Below are positions 36,311 through 46,211 of a stretch of 64,000 nucleotides of DNA, piece by piece; the first letter of the stretch is position 1; each line of letters opens with the position of its first letter. A model generated the notes under the pieces. The model made no database searches. It was not told the DNA's origin and was given only the letters and a program-made list of their open reading frames with translations. Both the position numbers and the translations under genes were made by a program. This DNA comes from Mesorhizobium qingshengii (GTDB lineage: Bacteria; Pseudomonadota; Alphaproteobacteria; Rhizobiales; Rhizobiaceae): positions 203,465-267,464 of the forward strand of contig NZ_FMXM01000009.1 in the NCBI RefSeq assembly GCF_900103325.1, written 5' to 3'.

Positions 36311-38395
36311 TCACTCCCTGACATCCTGCACCCAGCTGCGCGGGTGGCCATCGACACGGAACTGGAAGATGAAATAGGGCGGGATGCAGGTGCCTTCCCC
36401 CGGTTTCGCTTGCGGCAGGTCGTCGTAGCCGGCGGTGCAGATATAGTCCTCGCGGCAGGGATGCGCCTTGTCGCAGGCGCGCAGGCCGGCGGTCTTGGTG
36501 AATTCCCTGGTGCAATATTTGTGATCCTTGCCGGAGGCAACGCAGTCGTTGAAGCCGGTCTTGGCGAGTCGGCCACACGTCGCTTCGTCGGGAAGCTTGT
36601 CGCAGCTTGCCTTGCGCAGCATGCCGCCGGGAAAGCCGCCGGTCTTTTGTTGCGGATTATCATAGCGCTGGCGCGCGGCACCGTAACCGGCAAGCTTCAC
36701 CACGGGCTTCTTGTCGCGCGCCGGATCGATGGCGCAGTCCTTGGCGGTAGCCGGCGACAGGCGGCAATATTTGTCGTTGCCCCAGTTCGACATCCTGATC
36801 TCGCCGAACTCGACCGGGTCACCGACCGCCGTGCCGGCCTCGCTGACGCAAGTGCCGAAGCCAGGACGGATGGCGCTTTCGTGCACGCCGGCGCAGCGCA
36901 GTCCGGCGCCGCAGGTCCAGTCCTTGAAGCTCAAATCCTCGCCGCGATAGCAGATCGAGCCCCAGCCATTGTAGAGGTCGGTGCCTTTCAGCGCCTCGGC
37001 ATATTTCTGGTCAGGGCGGGCGGCGAAGCCTTTGCTGAAATCCGGATGCCCGCCGGCGGCGAACTGCTCGACGATGGCGCGGCGGCGCGGCAGGTCGGCG
37101 AAGAACACCGCCGAGCCCGGCACGAAGACGGCATTGCGGCGCGGCTCGCTGGCGGGATCTGCGCCGGTATAGTGGAAGCCGGCAATGCCATGCGTCTGGT
37201 GGCAGCCGGTGCAACTCATCTCGTTGAGCCGCAAATCGAAGCCGGCCACCGACTTGATGGTGGCGAGCGTGTTGCCCCTGGCGACATAGTCTCTCAGCGC
37301 CCGGTCGATATCGGCGTCGTCGACCAGCCCGTAGGCGATGTTGTTCTGCGATCGGCTCAGCCCGCCGGGCGCGACCGAGACGGCGCTCTTGGCCAGGAAC
37401 TTTTCGTCGATGACCAGTCGGCCATGGTCGAGGTCGTAGATGTTGCGGTCGGTGAGCAGCCATTTGGCGAAGGCCGATTTGTCGGCCAGCACGGTTGCCC
37501 GGTCGATCTGGTTCTCCATCCTCGATTCGTGGAAGCTCGAAGTGGCCGGATCCCATTTGAAGATCTTCAGCAGGTATTCGGCGTGGCCGCCGAAATCGCG
37601 CCGTGTCGAGGCCGACAGGCGCAGCACCTGCATGTTGAGTTCGAGCCGCATGATCTGCGCCGCGTTCAGCATGGCACCGGACAGCGGCCCTTCGTCGGAG
37701 CGCAGCCAGGCGGCAAGCTGTTCGGGCGGCAGGTCCTTTTGACCGGCCGCCAGCCAGCGCTTGGCGATTTCGGCGCAGGACACGTCCGTTGCGCGCGGCA
37801 GGTCCTTCGAGGCGCGGGTTTTTGCTTGTGTGGGCTTGGCGTTGAAAACGAGACTCATGGTCAGCGGCAGGCGCGAGGAGATGCGCTGCGTGCCCTTTCC
37901 ATTGGCCGCCTTTTCCGCGACCGAATAATGGAAGCGGTAGATCAGCCGGATCTCGCCGCATTCGGTATGGCCGAGATAGCCGCGATCCATGCGGTTGACG
38001 ACGCCGGTCAGGTCCAGCGTCGAGCCGTCGTCATCGATGTATTTCGGATTGAACTTCTGGCTGGTGTCGTTCGACTTCGCCATATCAGCGACATAGGGGT
38101 CGGGGCTGGTCTTCGGCTCGTCGCCGATCTGTTGCTTGACGGTGTCGCGCACCGTGGCCAGCGCCGGCACCGAAAACAGGCCGCGATTGTCGACGTCGCG
38201 GGTGAGGCCGAGGGCGGGCCCAAGCAGGCGGCTGATCGACAGGCCACCGCGCTCCAGCGCCTGCAAGGTGGCGGGATCGGTGACGGCGACGCTGGAATCG
38301 AGCGTCACGGCGCCGGCGGCCCGCAAGCCCATGCAGCTCAATGCCAGCAGGAACATCATCCGGCCGATCGTTCGCAAGCGCCCTCGTCCCTCCAT
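36311..38395 (-). CDS. Large exported protein with one c-type haem motif
   Basis: Protein of 694 aa with an N-terminal signal sequence (MMFLLALSCMGLRAAGA). A single CTGCH haem-binding motif (395-399, within RLNEMSCTGCHQTHGIAGFHY) lies in the middle, and the C-terminal third holds more than a dozen cysteines (for example CYRGED, TCGAGLRC, HPCREDYIC). I do not recognise a named family. It is presumably periplasmic, with covalent haem and disulfides. The N-terminal half has no obvious domain. The start is uncertain; the MM pair 12 residues on gives a cleaner signal peptide. No partner redox gene is adjacent. Confidence 0.75.
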   Translation of the reverse strand: MEGRGRLRTIGRMMFLLALSCMGLRAAGAVTLDSSVAVTDPATLQALERGGLSISRLLGPALGLTRDVDNRGLFSVPALATVRDTVKQQIGDEPKTSPDPYVADMAKSNDTSQKFNPKYIDDDGSTLDLTGVVNRMDRGYLGHTECGEIRLIYRFHYSVAEKAANGKGTQRISSRLPLTMSLVFNAKPTQAKTRASKDLPRATDVSCAEIAKRWLAAGQKDLPPEQLAAWLRSDEGPLSGAMLNAAQIMRLELNMQVLRLSASTRRDFGGHAEYLLKIFKWDPATSSFHESRMENQIDRATVLADKSAFAKWLLTDRNIYDLDHGRLVIDEKFLAKSAVSVAPGGLSRSQNNIAYGLVDDADIDRALRDYVARGNTLATIKSVAGFDLRLNEMSCTGCHQTHGIAGFHYTGADPASEPRRNAVFVPGSAVFFADLPRRRAIVEQFAAGGHPDFSKGFAARPDQKYAEALKGTDLYNGWGSICYRGEDLSFKDWTCGAGLRCAGVHESAIRPGFGTCVSEAGTAVGDPVEFGEIRMSNWGNDKYCRLSPATAKDCAIDPARDKKPVVKLAGYGAARQRYDNPQQKTGGFPGGMLRKASCDKLPDEATCGRLAKTGFNDCVASGKDHKYCTREFTKTAGLRACDKAHPCREDYICTAGYDDLPQAKPGEGTCIPPYFIFQFRVDGHPRSWVQDVRE

Positions 38396-38572
38396 TCGCG
38401 GGCGATGCTACAGGCCTTCCCCGGGCTCGGCCAGAGTGGTGAAGCGCGCATGCCAGCAACGCCCCAAGTCACGAAAAATGCTGTGACTTGGCGCAACCAT
38501 TGCGATAATTGTTTGTTGGGTTGAACCGGCCTTGCCGGCACAGCGGGGAAGTCTGCAGCACGAGGAGTTGCC

Positions 38573-39496
38573 ATGCTCTGGAGAGGCCGTCGTCAGAGTG
38601 ACAACATCGAGGATGACCGCAGCGACAGCGGTGGCGGTATCGGCGGCGGCAGCCCCGGTCAGTTCCGCATCCCGATCGGCGGCCGTGCCGGCGGCGGTGG
38701 CAGCATCTTCCTCGTCATCCTGGTGGTGCTTGCCGGATGGTATTTCGGCTTCGATCCGTCGACGATCCTGGGTGGTGGCGATGGCGGACTGGCGCCGGGC
38801 GGCGGCGAGGTCACCGACAATAGCGGCGGCCAGGACAGCGGCGCGGGCGCGCCCGCGAACGACGAGATGAAGCAGTTCGTGGCCACCGTGCTGGCCGAGA
38901 CCGAAGACACCTGGACCGGAATCTTCAAGTCGCAAGGGTTGACCTATGAGGACCCGAAGCTGGTGCTGTTCAGCGGCCAGGTCCGCTCGGCCTGCGGCTT
39001 TGCCTCCGCGGCGGCCGGTCCGTTCTATTGTCCCGGCGACCACAAGGTCTATCTCGACATGACCTTCTTCCAGCAGCTCGATCAGCAGTTCGGCGCTTCC
39101 GGCGAATTCGCCCGTGCCTATGTCGTCGCGCATGAGGTCGGCCACCACGTGCAGAACCTGACCGGCATCATGTCCAAGTTTGATCAGATGCGGCAAGGCA
39201 TGAGCGAAGCCGATGCCAATCAGCTGTCGGTGCGCATCGAGCTGCAGGCCGACTGCTTCGCCGGCGTGTGGGCGCACTACACCGCGCAGAAGGGCATATT
39301 GGAGCAGGGCGACATCGAAAGCGCGCTGAATGCCGCCAAGCAGATCGGCGACGACACGCTGCAGAAGAAGACGCAGGGCTATGTCGTGCCGGAAAGCTTC
39401 AACCACGGCACCTCGCAGCAGCGGCAGACCTGGCTGGCGCGCGGCTACAAGAGCGGCAAGCTTTCGGACTGCAATACGCTGAGCGGGCCGATCTGA
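38573..39496 (+). CDS. Neutral zinc metallopeptidase, YpfJ family
   Basis: Protein of 307 aa with a Gly-rich cytoplasmic N-terminus, one membrane helix (about 44-60) and a zinc-peptidase-like domain with HEVGHHVQNL (187-196) and a later ELQADCFAGVWAH that supplies the third ligand. GPFYCPGDHKVYLD is also typical of the family (PF04228). It probably acts outside the membrane; the substrate is unknown. GAGGAG lies close before the ATG. Confidence 0.9.
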   Translation: MLWRGRRQSDNIEDDRSDSGGGIGGGSPGQFRIPIGGRAGGGGSIFLVILVVLAGWYFGFDPSTILGGGDGGLAPGGGEVTDNSGGQDSGAGAPANDEMKQFVATVLAETEDTWTGIFKSQGLTYEDPKLVLFSGQVRSACGFASAAAGPFYCPGDHKVYLDMTFFQQLDQQFGASGEFARAYVVAHEVGHHVQNLTGIMSKFDQMRQGMSEADANQLSVRIELQADCFAGVWAHYTAQKGILEQGDIESALNAAKQIGDDTLQKKTQGYVVPESFNHGTSQQRQTWLARGYKSGKLSDCNTLSGPI

Positions 39497-39688
39497 GGAG
39501 ATTGTCTGGAAATTCTGCTCTGTCGGCCATCTAGCGGCTTTTTCTGCGCTTCCGGTGCTCACGGACCAAATGTCCGCTCCGCTCCGGTTCTCGAAACCAC
39601 GACTATATGGCTCGCCACAGCGAATTTCGAAACAGTCTCGGGCGCGTTTCCCAACGCTGATCTGATGGTAAAGACGCCGTCAGGGAGA

Positions 39689-39749
39689 GGCAGGATCAAC
39701 GATTCCTGCCCGTTCCCTTATTGTTCCTTGCGGCGGGCTCGCCTATAAG
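39689..39749 (+). promoter_or_regulatory. Promoter and dyad before the MFS exporter
   Basis: TTGTTC (39721-39726) and TATAAG (39744-39749) are 17 bp apart, with the start codon 47 bp further on. A perfect dyad, GGCAGGA/TCCTGCC (39689-39695 and 39704-39710), ends 10 bp before the -35 and may be an operator. The rest of the 300-bp gap shows nothing clear. Confidence 0.5.
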
Positions 39750-39795
39750 GTGCGTCCGCCTGCGCCCCAGGGCGAGCAGAGGAGCTTGACCCACT

Positions 39796-41061
39796 ATGAT
39801 CGACCCCAAAACCGCCAGGCGGGGCCTCGCGCTTGTTTTCACCACGCTGCTGCTCGACATTATCGGCTTCGGCATCATCATGCCGGTGCTGCCCGCCTAT
39901 CTCAGGGAGTTGACCGGCGTCGGCATCAGCGAGGCGGCGATCGAAGGCGGCTGGCTGTTCTTCGTCTATGCGGCCATGCAGTTCTTCTTCGCGCCCGTCA
40001 TGGGAGGGTTGAGCGACCGGTTCGGACGGCGGCCGATCCTGCTCGCTTCCGTGCTGACGTTCGCTATCGACAATCTGATCTGCGCCGTCGCCTGGTCCTA
40101 CTCGATGCTGTTCATAGGGCGCGTGCTGGCCGGCATTTCGGGCGCCAGCTATTCGACGACATCGGCCTTCATCGCTGACATTTCGACCGATGAGAACCGG
40201 GCGAAGAATTTCGGCCTGCTCGGGATGGCTTTTGGCGTCGGCTTCGTCATCGGGCCGGTTCTGGGCGGGCTGCTCGGCACGTTCGGGCCTCGCGTACCGT
40301 TCTATTTTGCCGCCGGCCTTGCCTTCGCGAATTTCCTGATCGCGCTGTTCTTCCTTCCGGAAACGCTTGATAACAAGCACCGCCGCCGCTTCGAGTGGAA
40401 ACGCGCCAATCCGGTCGGCACGCTTCTCCAGATGCGCAGGTATGAAGGCATTGGCTGGATCGGGCTTGTCTTCTTCCTGATGACGCTTGGGCACATGATG
40501 TATCCCGCGGTGTGGTCGTTCGTCTCCAATTACCGCTATGGCTGGAGCGAGCAGCAGATCGGCTTTTCGCTCGGTGCCTTCGGCCTGTGCGGGGCGATCG
40601 TCATGGCGACGGTCCTGCCGCGCGTGATCCCCAGGCTTGGCGAGTGGAAGACGGCGGCAATCGGTCTCGCGTTCACCGCGCTCAGCGCCTTTGGCTACGC
40701 CTTCGCGTCGCAAGGCTGGATGATTTATGCGGTGATCGTCGTCGGCTGTCTCGAAGCGCTGGCCGACCCGCCGCTCAGGAGCCTTGCCGCCGCCAAGGTG
40801 CCGCCTTCGGCGCAGGGCGAACTGCAGGGTGCGATGACCTCGATCTTCTCGATAACCTCGATCATCACGCCGCTGCTCTATACGGCGATCTTTTCCTGGT
40901 TCACGGGGTCGAACGCGCCGGTCGTGTTCGATGGCGCGCCCTATCTCGTCGGCGCATGTTTCCTGATGCTGGCGCTCCTCGTCTTCATCACGAAAGTGGC
41001 CAGGCCGGCGGCGCTCGGAAATGTCACGACCGGGGTGGCGAAAGACGGAGCACAGATATGA
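39796..41061 (+). CDS. MFS exporter of the tetracycline-resistance type
   Basis: Protein of 421 aa with 12 helices. The opening TLLLDIIGFGIIMPVLPAYL and motif A GGLSDRFGRRPILL are those of TetA-class drug/proton antiporters, and motif C is present (GVGFVIGPVLGGLLG). Family members include many chromosomal exporters with no role in tetracycline resistance, so resistance is not claimed. No TetR gene is next to it. Confidence 0.87.
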   Translation: MIDPKTARRGLALVFTTLLLDIIGFGIIMPVLPAYLRELTGVGISEAAIEGGWLFFVYAAMQFFFAPVMGGLSDRFGRRPILLASVLTFAIDNLICAVAWSYSMLFIGRVLAGISGASYSTTSAFIADISTDENRAKNFGLLGMAFGVGFVIGPVLGGLLGTFGPRVPFYFAAGLAFANFLIALFFLPETLDNKHRRRFEWKRANPVGTLLQMRRYEGIGWIGLVFFLMTLGHMMYPAVWSFVSNYRYGWSEQQIGFSLGAFGLCGAIVMATVLPRVIPRLGEWKTAAIGLAFTALSAFGYAFASQGWMIYAVIVVGCLEALADPPLRSLAAAKVPPSAQGELQGAMTSIFSITSIITPLLYTAIFSWFTGSNAPVVFDGAPYLVGACFLMLALLVFITKVARPAALGNVTTGVAKDGAQI

Positions 41062-41092
41062 ACCGTGAGGGGGGCAGCGCTAACGGATCGAG

Positions 41093-42298
41093 CTAAGCCC
41101 GCTCGGCCAGCAATTCCTCGCCGCGCTTTTGGCGGATCAGGTTGACGAAGCGGCGGAACAGATAGTGCGAATCCTGCGGGCCGGGCGAGGCCTCGGGGTG
41201 ATGCTGGACCGAGAACACCGGACGGCCGGTGAGCGCGATGCCGCAGTTCGAGCCGTCGAACAGCGAGACATGGGTTTCCTCGACGCCCTCGGGCAGCGAG
41301 TCGGCGTCGACGGCAAAGCCATGGTTCATCGAGACGATCTCGACCTTGCCTGTCGTGTGGTCCTTGACCGGATGGTTGGCGCCGTGATGGCCCTGATGCA
41401 TCTTGGCGGTCTTGCCGCCCAGCGCCAGCGCCAGCATCTGGTGGCCGAGGCAGATGCCGAACACCGGGATGTCGGTCTTGAGCAGGTCCTGGATGACCGG
41501 CACAGCATAGTCGCCGGTGGCTTCCGGATCGCCGGGGCCGTTGGAGAGGAAGATGCCATCCGGCTGCATGGCGAGGATCTCCTCGGCGCCGGTGCTGGCC
41601 GGCACCACGGTGACCTTGGCGCCGAGACCGGCGAGCAGGCGCAATATGTTGCGCTTGACGCCATAGTCGATGGCCACGACATGCATGGACGGCGCGTCCT
41701 GCTCGCCAAAGCCTTCGTTCCACACCCATGGCGTCTCGCGCCAGACGGAGGACTGGCCCGAGGTGACCTCCTTGGCGAGATCGAGCCCGATCAGGCCGGA
41801 CCACGCGGCGGCGCGGCGCTTCAGATCGTCGAGGTCGAACACGCCGTCGGGCGCATGCGCGATAACGGCGTTCGGCATGCCCTTTTCGCGGATCAGCGCG
41901 GTCAGCGCGCGGGTGTCGATGCCCGACAGGGCAACGATGCCGCGCTTCTTCAGCCACTGGTCGAGGCCGGCGCCGGCGCGATAGTTGGAGGGGTTGGTGA
42001 CATCGGCCTTGAACACCGCACCGACGGCGCCGGCGCGGACGGCCGGATTCAGATCCTCGATGTCCTCGTCATTGGTGCCGATGTTGCCGATATGCGGGAA
42101 TGTGAAGGTGACGATCTGACCGGCATAGGACGGGTCGGTGAGGATCTCCTGATAGCCGGTCAGCGCGGTGTTGAAGCAGACTTCGGCGACGGCGGAGCCG
42201 GTGGCGCCCAGGCCGCGACCCTCGATGACGGTGCCGTCGGCCAGCACCAGAAGGGCGGTCGGCTTGTCGGTGGTCCAGGCGGGCGTCATCTCGGCCAT
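41093..42298 (-). CDS. carA: Carbamoyl-phosphate synthase small chain
   Basis: Glutaminase subunit of 401 aa that supplies ammonia to CarB. The N-terminal CPSase domain (LVLADGTVIEGRGLGATGSAVAEVCFNT, then GYQEILTDPSYAGQIVTFT) is followed by a class I amidotransferase domain with GICLGHQ containing the nucleophilic cysteine, and a final QHHPEASPGP with the His and Glu of the triad. AGGAG precedes the ATG. It lies 16 kb from carB, on the same strand, so the subunits are made from separate transcripts. Confidence 0.97.
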   Translation of the reverse strand: MAEMTPAWTTDKPTALLVLADGTVIEGRGLGATGSAVAEVCFNTALTGYQEILTDPSYAGQIVTFTFPHIGNIGTNDEDIEDLNPAVRAGAVGAVFKADVTNPSNYRAGAGLDQWLKKRGIVALSGIDTRALTALIREKGMPNAVIAHAPDGVFDLDDLKRRAAAWSGLIGLDLAKEVTSGQSSVWRETPWVWNEGFGEQDAPSMHVVAIDYGVKRNILRLLAGLGAKVTVVPASTGAEEILAMQPDGIFLSNGPGDPEATGDYAVPVIQDLLKTDIPVFGICLGHQMLALALGGKTAKMHQGHHGANHPVKDHTTGKVEIVSMNHGFAVDADSLPEGVEETHVSLFDGSNCGIALTGRPVFSVQHHPEASPGPQDSHYLFRRFVNLIRQKRGEELLAERA

Positions 42299-42575
42299 AG
42301 CGGCACTCCTATCGGGCTGTGCGTTTCAATCGGCCCGGCAGGCCATCCGCGCAGCAAACCGCGCAAAGCAGCGAATTCGCGGCTTCCACGCACCTAATCT
42401 TCAGTTCATGCAAGGCCCAGTACATAGGGGAACGGGGCAGAGCGGTCAATGATGATGCGAAATGCCGCTTGGATTTATTTCATCAAGCAATATCAGAGGC
42501 TTGCCCTGACATATCAGGGTTTGCGTTGGCTTGTCCCCGGCGCTATTGTCCGCGCCGATCGAAGGAGAAAGCACC

Positions 42576-43025
42576 ATGCGCGGAAAAATCGCCGAATCCC
42601 TGAAGAGCGCGATGAAGGCGCAGGACAAGCACCGGCTGCCGACGCTGCGGCTGATCCAGGCCGCCATCCACGACCGCGACATCGCCAATCGCGGCGCCGG
42701 CAAGCAGCCGTCCAGCGACGAGGAGATCCTGCAGATTCTGGCCAAGATGGTGAAGCAGCGCGAGGAATCGGCCAAGGCATTCGACGACGGCAAGCGGCCT
42801 GAGCTGGCCGCGCAGGAGCGCGGCGAGATGGAGATCATCCGCGACTTCCTGCCGACACAGCTCGACGATGCGGCAATAGCGGCGGCGGCGCGCGAGGCGA
42901 TCGCGGCGACAGGAGCCGCCAGCCAGAAAGACATGGGCAAGGTGATCGCCGCGCTGAAGCAGAAATATGCCGGCCAGATGGATTTCGGCAAGGCGAGCGG
43001 CATCGTCAAGGGCCTGCTGCAGTAG
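42576..43025 (+). CDS. GatB/YqeY-domain protein
   Basis: Protein of 149 aa of the YqeY family, resembling the C-terminal tail domain of the amidotransferase subunit GatB (SAMKAQDKHRLPTLRLIQAAIHDRDI, then AKMVKQREESAKAF, ending MDFGKASGIVKGLLQ). It may interact with tRNA, as the GatB tail does. GAAGGAG lies close before the ATG. It is divergent from carA, a neighbourhood often seen in alphaproteobacteria. A small perfect hairpin (CCCTGA/TCAGGG, 42504-42519) lies upstream. Confidence 0.9.
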   Translation: MRGKIAESLKSAMKAQDKHRLPTLRLIQAAIHDRDIANRGAGKQPSSDEEILQILAKMVKQREESAKAFDDGKRPELAAQERGEMEIIRDFLPTQLDDAAIAAAAREAIAATGAASQKDMGKVIAALKQKYAGQMDFGKASGIVKGLLQ

Positions 43026-43169
43026 GGCGATTTCCCGCTCTCTGCCGGCGGTTCACCTGTCGAACATTGAATACTCCGCAGAGTTCATGCCGTGCTCGAT
43101 TTTCTGCGCTGAACGGGAGCGCCTAGCCAACACAGTGCGTGAGGTTCGCGGTCTATCGGAGCGCGAACT

Positions 43170-44171
43170 TCAAGGTTCCTTGCAAATCGGCACCGGCTGG
43201 GGCGGCGGTGCCGGATGATCCTTCTTGTACTGCGCGATGATTGGCTCGAGGGTTTTTCGCGGCCAAAATTTCGGAGAGCCGATTTCCTTCAGGCAGGATG
43301 CATTCCAATAGGGCCCGGCGCCTGACAGCGAACGACCGGTCGCCGCCGCTTGGGCGACGGCGGCGATGTCGCGTGATTCAGGATAGATATAGAGCGTGGT
43401 CGGATTGTCCTTCACCATCGGGACGATCCGCTCCGCGTCCGCCGGTGACCAACTGGTGCAGCCATTGCTGCGGCCGCCGGCATAGTCCACCAGCTTGCCA
43501 AACGGCACGTAACCATCATGGTCGGCGTATGAGCGGTTCGGACTTTTCCGAAGACACATGCCGCGCAGCACCTGGGCCGCGTGGCCGCCGATCACCCGCT
43601 GTCTGGCATTGGCGGTTTCGCCTTCGCCGTCAAATTGCACGAAGGTGCGCTGGAAAACCGCGTCCTGTTTCGCCCCGACGCGGTAGTAGCCCTTGAACGA
43701 CGTTTTTTCCTCGCCGGTCATGTAGGCCCCGCCGGCCGTCAATTCCGAATCCATCGCGTTGCCGAAGTTCTTCGCGCACCGTCTTCCATTCGCGAAATCG
43801 ACGACGCCTTTCAAGTTCCGGCCGCCGCCGTGACCCGCCGAAACCGCGCGAAACGACTGGTTGGCTTCGCAGATGATGTAGTAGCGGCGGCCCAGTTCGC
43901 CATTGCCCAGATCGCCGGGGCGTGTCGCGTCCATGGCGAAGTAGCAGGGATTCTTGACGGCGCCTTCTCCCACCTTCTTCAGGTAAAGCGCGCGGGCCCG
44001 CTCAAGCACCACTTGTGCGATTTGACCTTCGCCTTCGCCGACATGGACCTGCAGCCATGCCGGAACGCCCGATGGCTGCAATGCGGCAAAGGACCGGACT
44101 GATGCCGTCAAGGCGATAACGACGAGGACGAGGCCGGTGACGACACCAAGCGGGACAGATCTCAACCGCAC
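43170..44171 (-). CDS. Exported L,D-transpeptidase-like (YkuD_2) protein
   Basis: Protein of 333 aa with a signal/anchor segment (residues about 8-28) and a catalytic-domain-like region of the murein L,D-transpeptidase YkuD_2 type. MDATRPGDLGNGELGRRYYIICEANQSF, a GHGGGR stretch and GGRSNGCTSWSP with the probable nucleophilic cysteine are the visible landmarks. It may crosslink or trim peptidoglycan in the periplasm. The tail is proline-rich. A 317-bp gene-free stretch follows on the upstream side, in which I see only the next gene's ribosome site. Confidence 0.8.
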   Translation of the reverse strand: MRLRSVPLGVVTGLVLVVIALTASVRSFAALQPSGVPAWLQVHVGEGEGQIAQVVLERARALYLKKVGEGAVKNPCYFAMDATRPGDLGNGELGRRYYIICEANQSFRAVSAGHGGGRNLKGVVDFANGRRCAKNFGNAMDSELTAGGAYMTGEEKTSFKGYYRVGAKQDAVFQRTFVQFDGEGETANARQRVIGGHAAQVLRGMCLRKSPNRSYADHDGYVPFGKLVDYAGGRSNGCTSWSPADAERIVPMVKDNPTTLYIYPESRDIAAVAQAAATGRSLSGAGPYWNASCLKEIGSPKFWPRKTLEPIIAQYKKDHPAPPPQPVPICKEP

Positions 44172-44488
44172 CGGATCATTCTCCTGTCGAGGCCGTTTTG
44201 CGGTTCCTTGCGGGTTGCCGCCATGAATCGATCATAAATGGCCTCGCGCCAATCGGCGAAACACATCTTGTTCAGCGCACCGCACGCCGATGCCGAAATT
44301 GCCCGCTGTGAACATCCTCGATTTTCGATCTTCAAGAATTGGGCTATGATTTGATTCTGGCGCGGCCCGCGCCTCCTCCCTCCACCGGGAAAGCATCATT
44401 CATGCAGGGCTATCCGATCACCGAACCGACTGTTCGAGCACCAGGCATAAGGAGGGGTTGCGAAAAAGGCTCGCACCAGGAGGTTGTG

Positions 44489-45203
44489 ATGAAGCTATCC
44501 GCGCCTGTCCACCATCTGAAGCGTCAAGCCAGATTGTTGTCCCGCGAGGGCAAGATTCCGCTCCACGAGGCGCTTGATCGTGTTGCGGCACAAGAAGGCT
44601 TTGCCAGCTGGAGCCTGCTTGCAGGCAAGGCAGCCGAAACGGCGCCTGCCGGCGGATTGTTCGCGCAACTGGCGCCCGGCGACCTGGTTCTGGTCGGCGC
44701 GCGACCAGGGCACGGCAAGACCCTTATGAGCCTCGAACTCGCGGTGGAGGCCATGAAGTCCGGCAATCGGGGTGTTTTCTTCACGTTGGAATATACGCAA
44801 AAGGATGTGCTGGACCGGTTTCGCGCCATCGGTGTGGAGCCGGCGCATTTCAACCACTTGTTCGAATTCGACAATTCCGACGCGATCAGTGCCGACTGAC
44901 ATCGTCAGGGCGTTGCGGGTGGCGCCGCGCGGCACGCTGGTCGTCATAGATTATCTGCAACTGCTCGATCAGAAGCGGGAAAACCCGGACCTGATGGCGC
45001 AGGTCCGCACGCTGAAGGCCTTTGCGCGCGACAGGGGATTGATCCTCGTCTTCATCTCTCAGATCGACCGCTCATACAATCCGGCGACGAAGCCGTGTCC
45101 CGATATCGGCGATGTCCGGTTGCCGAACCCGCTGGATCTGTCGCTGTTCAACAAGACGTGTTTCCTGAACAAGGGTGAAATCAGGTTCCAGGCAGCGCGC
45201 TGA
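44489..45203 (+). pseudogene. DnaB-helicase-like ATPase, frameshifted
   Basis: Two frames make up one RecA-fold protein of about 237 aa. The first (MKLSAPVHHLKRQARLLSREGKIPLHEAL) has Walker A GARPGHGKT and ends prematurely at 44899. The second resumes at once with IVRALRVAPRGTLVVIDYLQLLDQKRENPDLMAQVRTLKAFARDRGLILVFISQIDRSY (Walker B and a DnaB-like sensor) and ends at 45203. Dropping one base near 44897-44899 would restore the frame with a tyrosine. An AGGAGG site marks the start. It is a short, stand-alone relative of the DnaB C-terminal domain without the DNA-loader part. Confidence 0.75.
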
Positions 45204-45222
45204 CGATCTGGTCCGGCAGCCC

Positions 45223-46176
45223 TCATTGCGCTGCCGCCGGCAGGTTGAGGGGCTGCGCGACCGGTGCCGGATCGTGCTGCTCGCGCATTGCGTCGGCCGA
45301 CTGGCGAACCACTTCGGAAATTCTCAGGAGCTGCCTGGCGATCGGGCTTGTCTTGCGCCAGATCATGCCGATCGTTCGCGAGGGCTGCGGGCTGGCGAAG
45401 CGGGCGATGGAGACAGATGCCGAGCGTGTCTCCACCGGCACGGCCATTTCCGGGATCAAGGTGACGCCGACGCCGGCGCCGACCATCTGGACGAGGGTCG
45501 AAAGCGAGCTGCCGTCCAGCAACTCCCTTGGTCGCGCCGAATGCATGTTGCAGAACGACAGCGCCTGGTCACGGAAGCAATGGCCTTCTTCCAGCAGGAG
45601 CAGCCGCATCTCGCGCAGCATTTCGCGATTGGGTACCGGCTTGCCCTCGTCTTCGCCGGGCCGGACCAGCACGAAGTTCTCGGCGAACAGCACGATTTCC
45701 GACAGTGAAGGTTCCGACACCGGCAGCGCGACAATGGCCGCGTCGAGCCGGCCGTCGGCCAGCTCCTGGATCAGCTTCTGCGTCTGCGTCTCACGCACGT
45801 GGATATCGAGGCCATCATGCATGCGGGCGAGGTTGCCGATGATGGCGGGCAGAAGATATGGCGCGATCGTCGGGATCACGCCGATGCGCAGCCGTCCCAC
45901 CAAATGGTCGCGCGAGGCCCGCGCCAGGTCCGCCAGTTCGTCCACCGAACGCAGGATGTCGCGGACGCGGAGCGCGAATTCCTCGCCGAAATTGGTCAGC
46001 CGGACCTGGCGCGCGCCTCTTTCGAAAAGCTCCGTGCCCAGCGTCTCTTCCAATTCCTTGATCTGCACCGAGATCGCAGGTTGCGAGATCGCACAGGCAT
46101 CCGCCGCGCGACCGAAGTGGTTATGTCGCGCCAGCGCTTCGAAATAGCGCAACTGCTTCAGCGTCAGGTTCGCCAT
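45223..46176 (-). CDS. oxyR: Hydrogen-peroxide sensor OxyR
   Basis: LysR-type activator of 317 aa with an N-terminal HTH (LTLKQLRYFEALARHNHFGRAADACAISQPAISVQIKELEE) and the redox switch cysteines C200 and C209 in EEGHCFRDQALSFCN, the spacing of E. coli C199/C208. Oxidation forms a disulfide and activates catalase genes (family knowledge). It is divergent from katG, its classic target, and convergent with the helicase remnant (19 bp apart). Confidence 0.95.
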   Translation of the reverse strand: MANLTLKQLRYFEALARHNHFGRAADACAISQPAISVQIKELEETLGTELFERGARQVRLTNFGEEFALRVRDILRSVDELADLARASRDHLVGRLRIGVIPTIAPYLLPAIIGNLARMHDGLDIHVRETQTQKLIQELADGRLDAAIVALPVSEPSLSEIVLFAENFVLVRPGEDEGKPVPNREMLREMRLLLLEEGHCFRDQALSFCNMHSARPRELLDGSSLSTLVQMVGAGVGVTLIPEMAVPVETRSASVSIARFASPQPSRTIGMIWRKTSPIARQLLRISEVVRQSADAMREQHDPAPVAQPLNLPAAAQ

Positions 46177-46211
46177 AATGTCATCTTATCGCTGTAATCA
46201 GGAAATCCAAC

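Noticed and set aside
39796..41061. Acquired tetracycline-resistance determinant
   Set aside because: It has the fold and motif A, but no divergent tetR, no mobile flanks and host-like composition, so a resident exporter is more likely.
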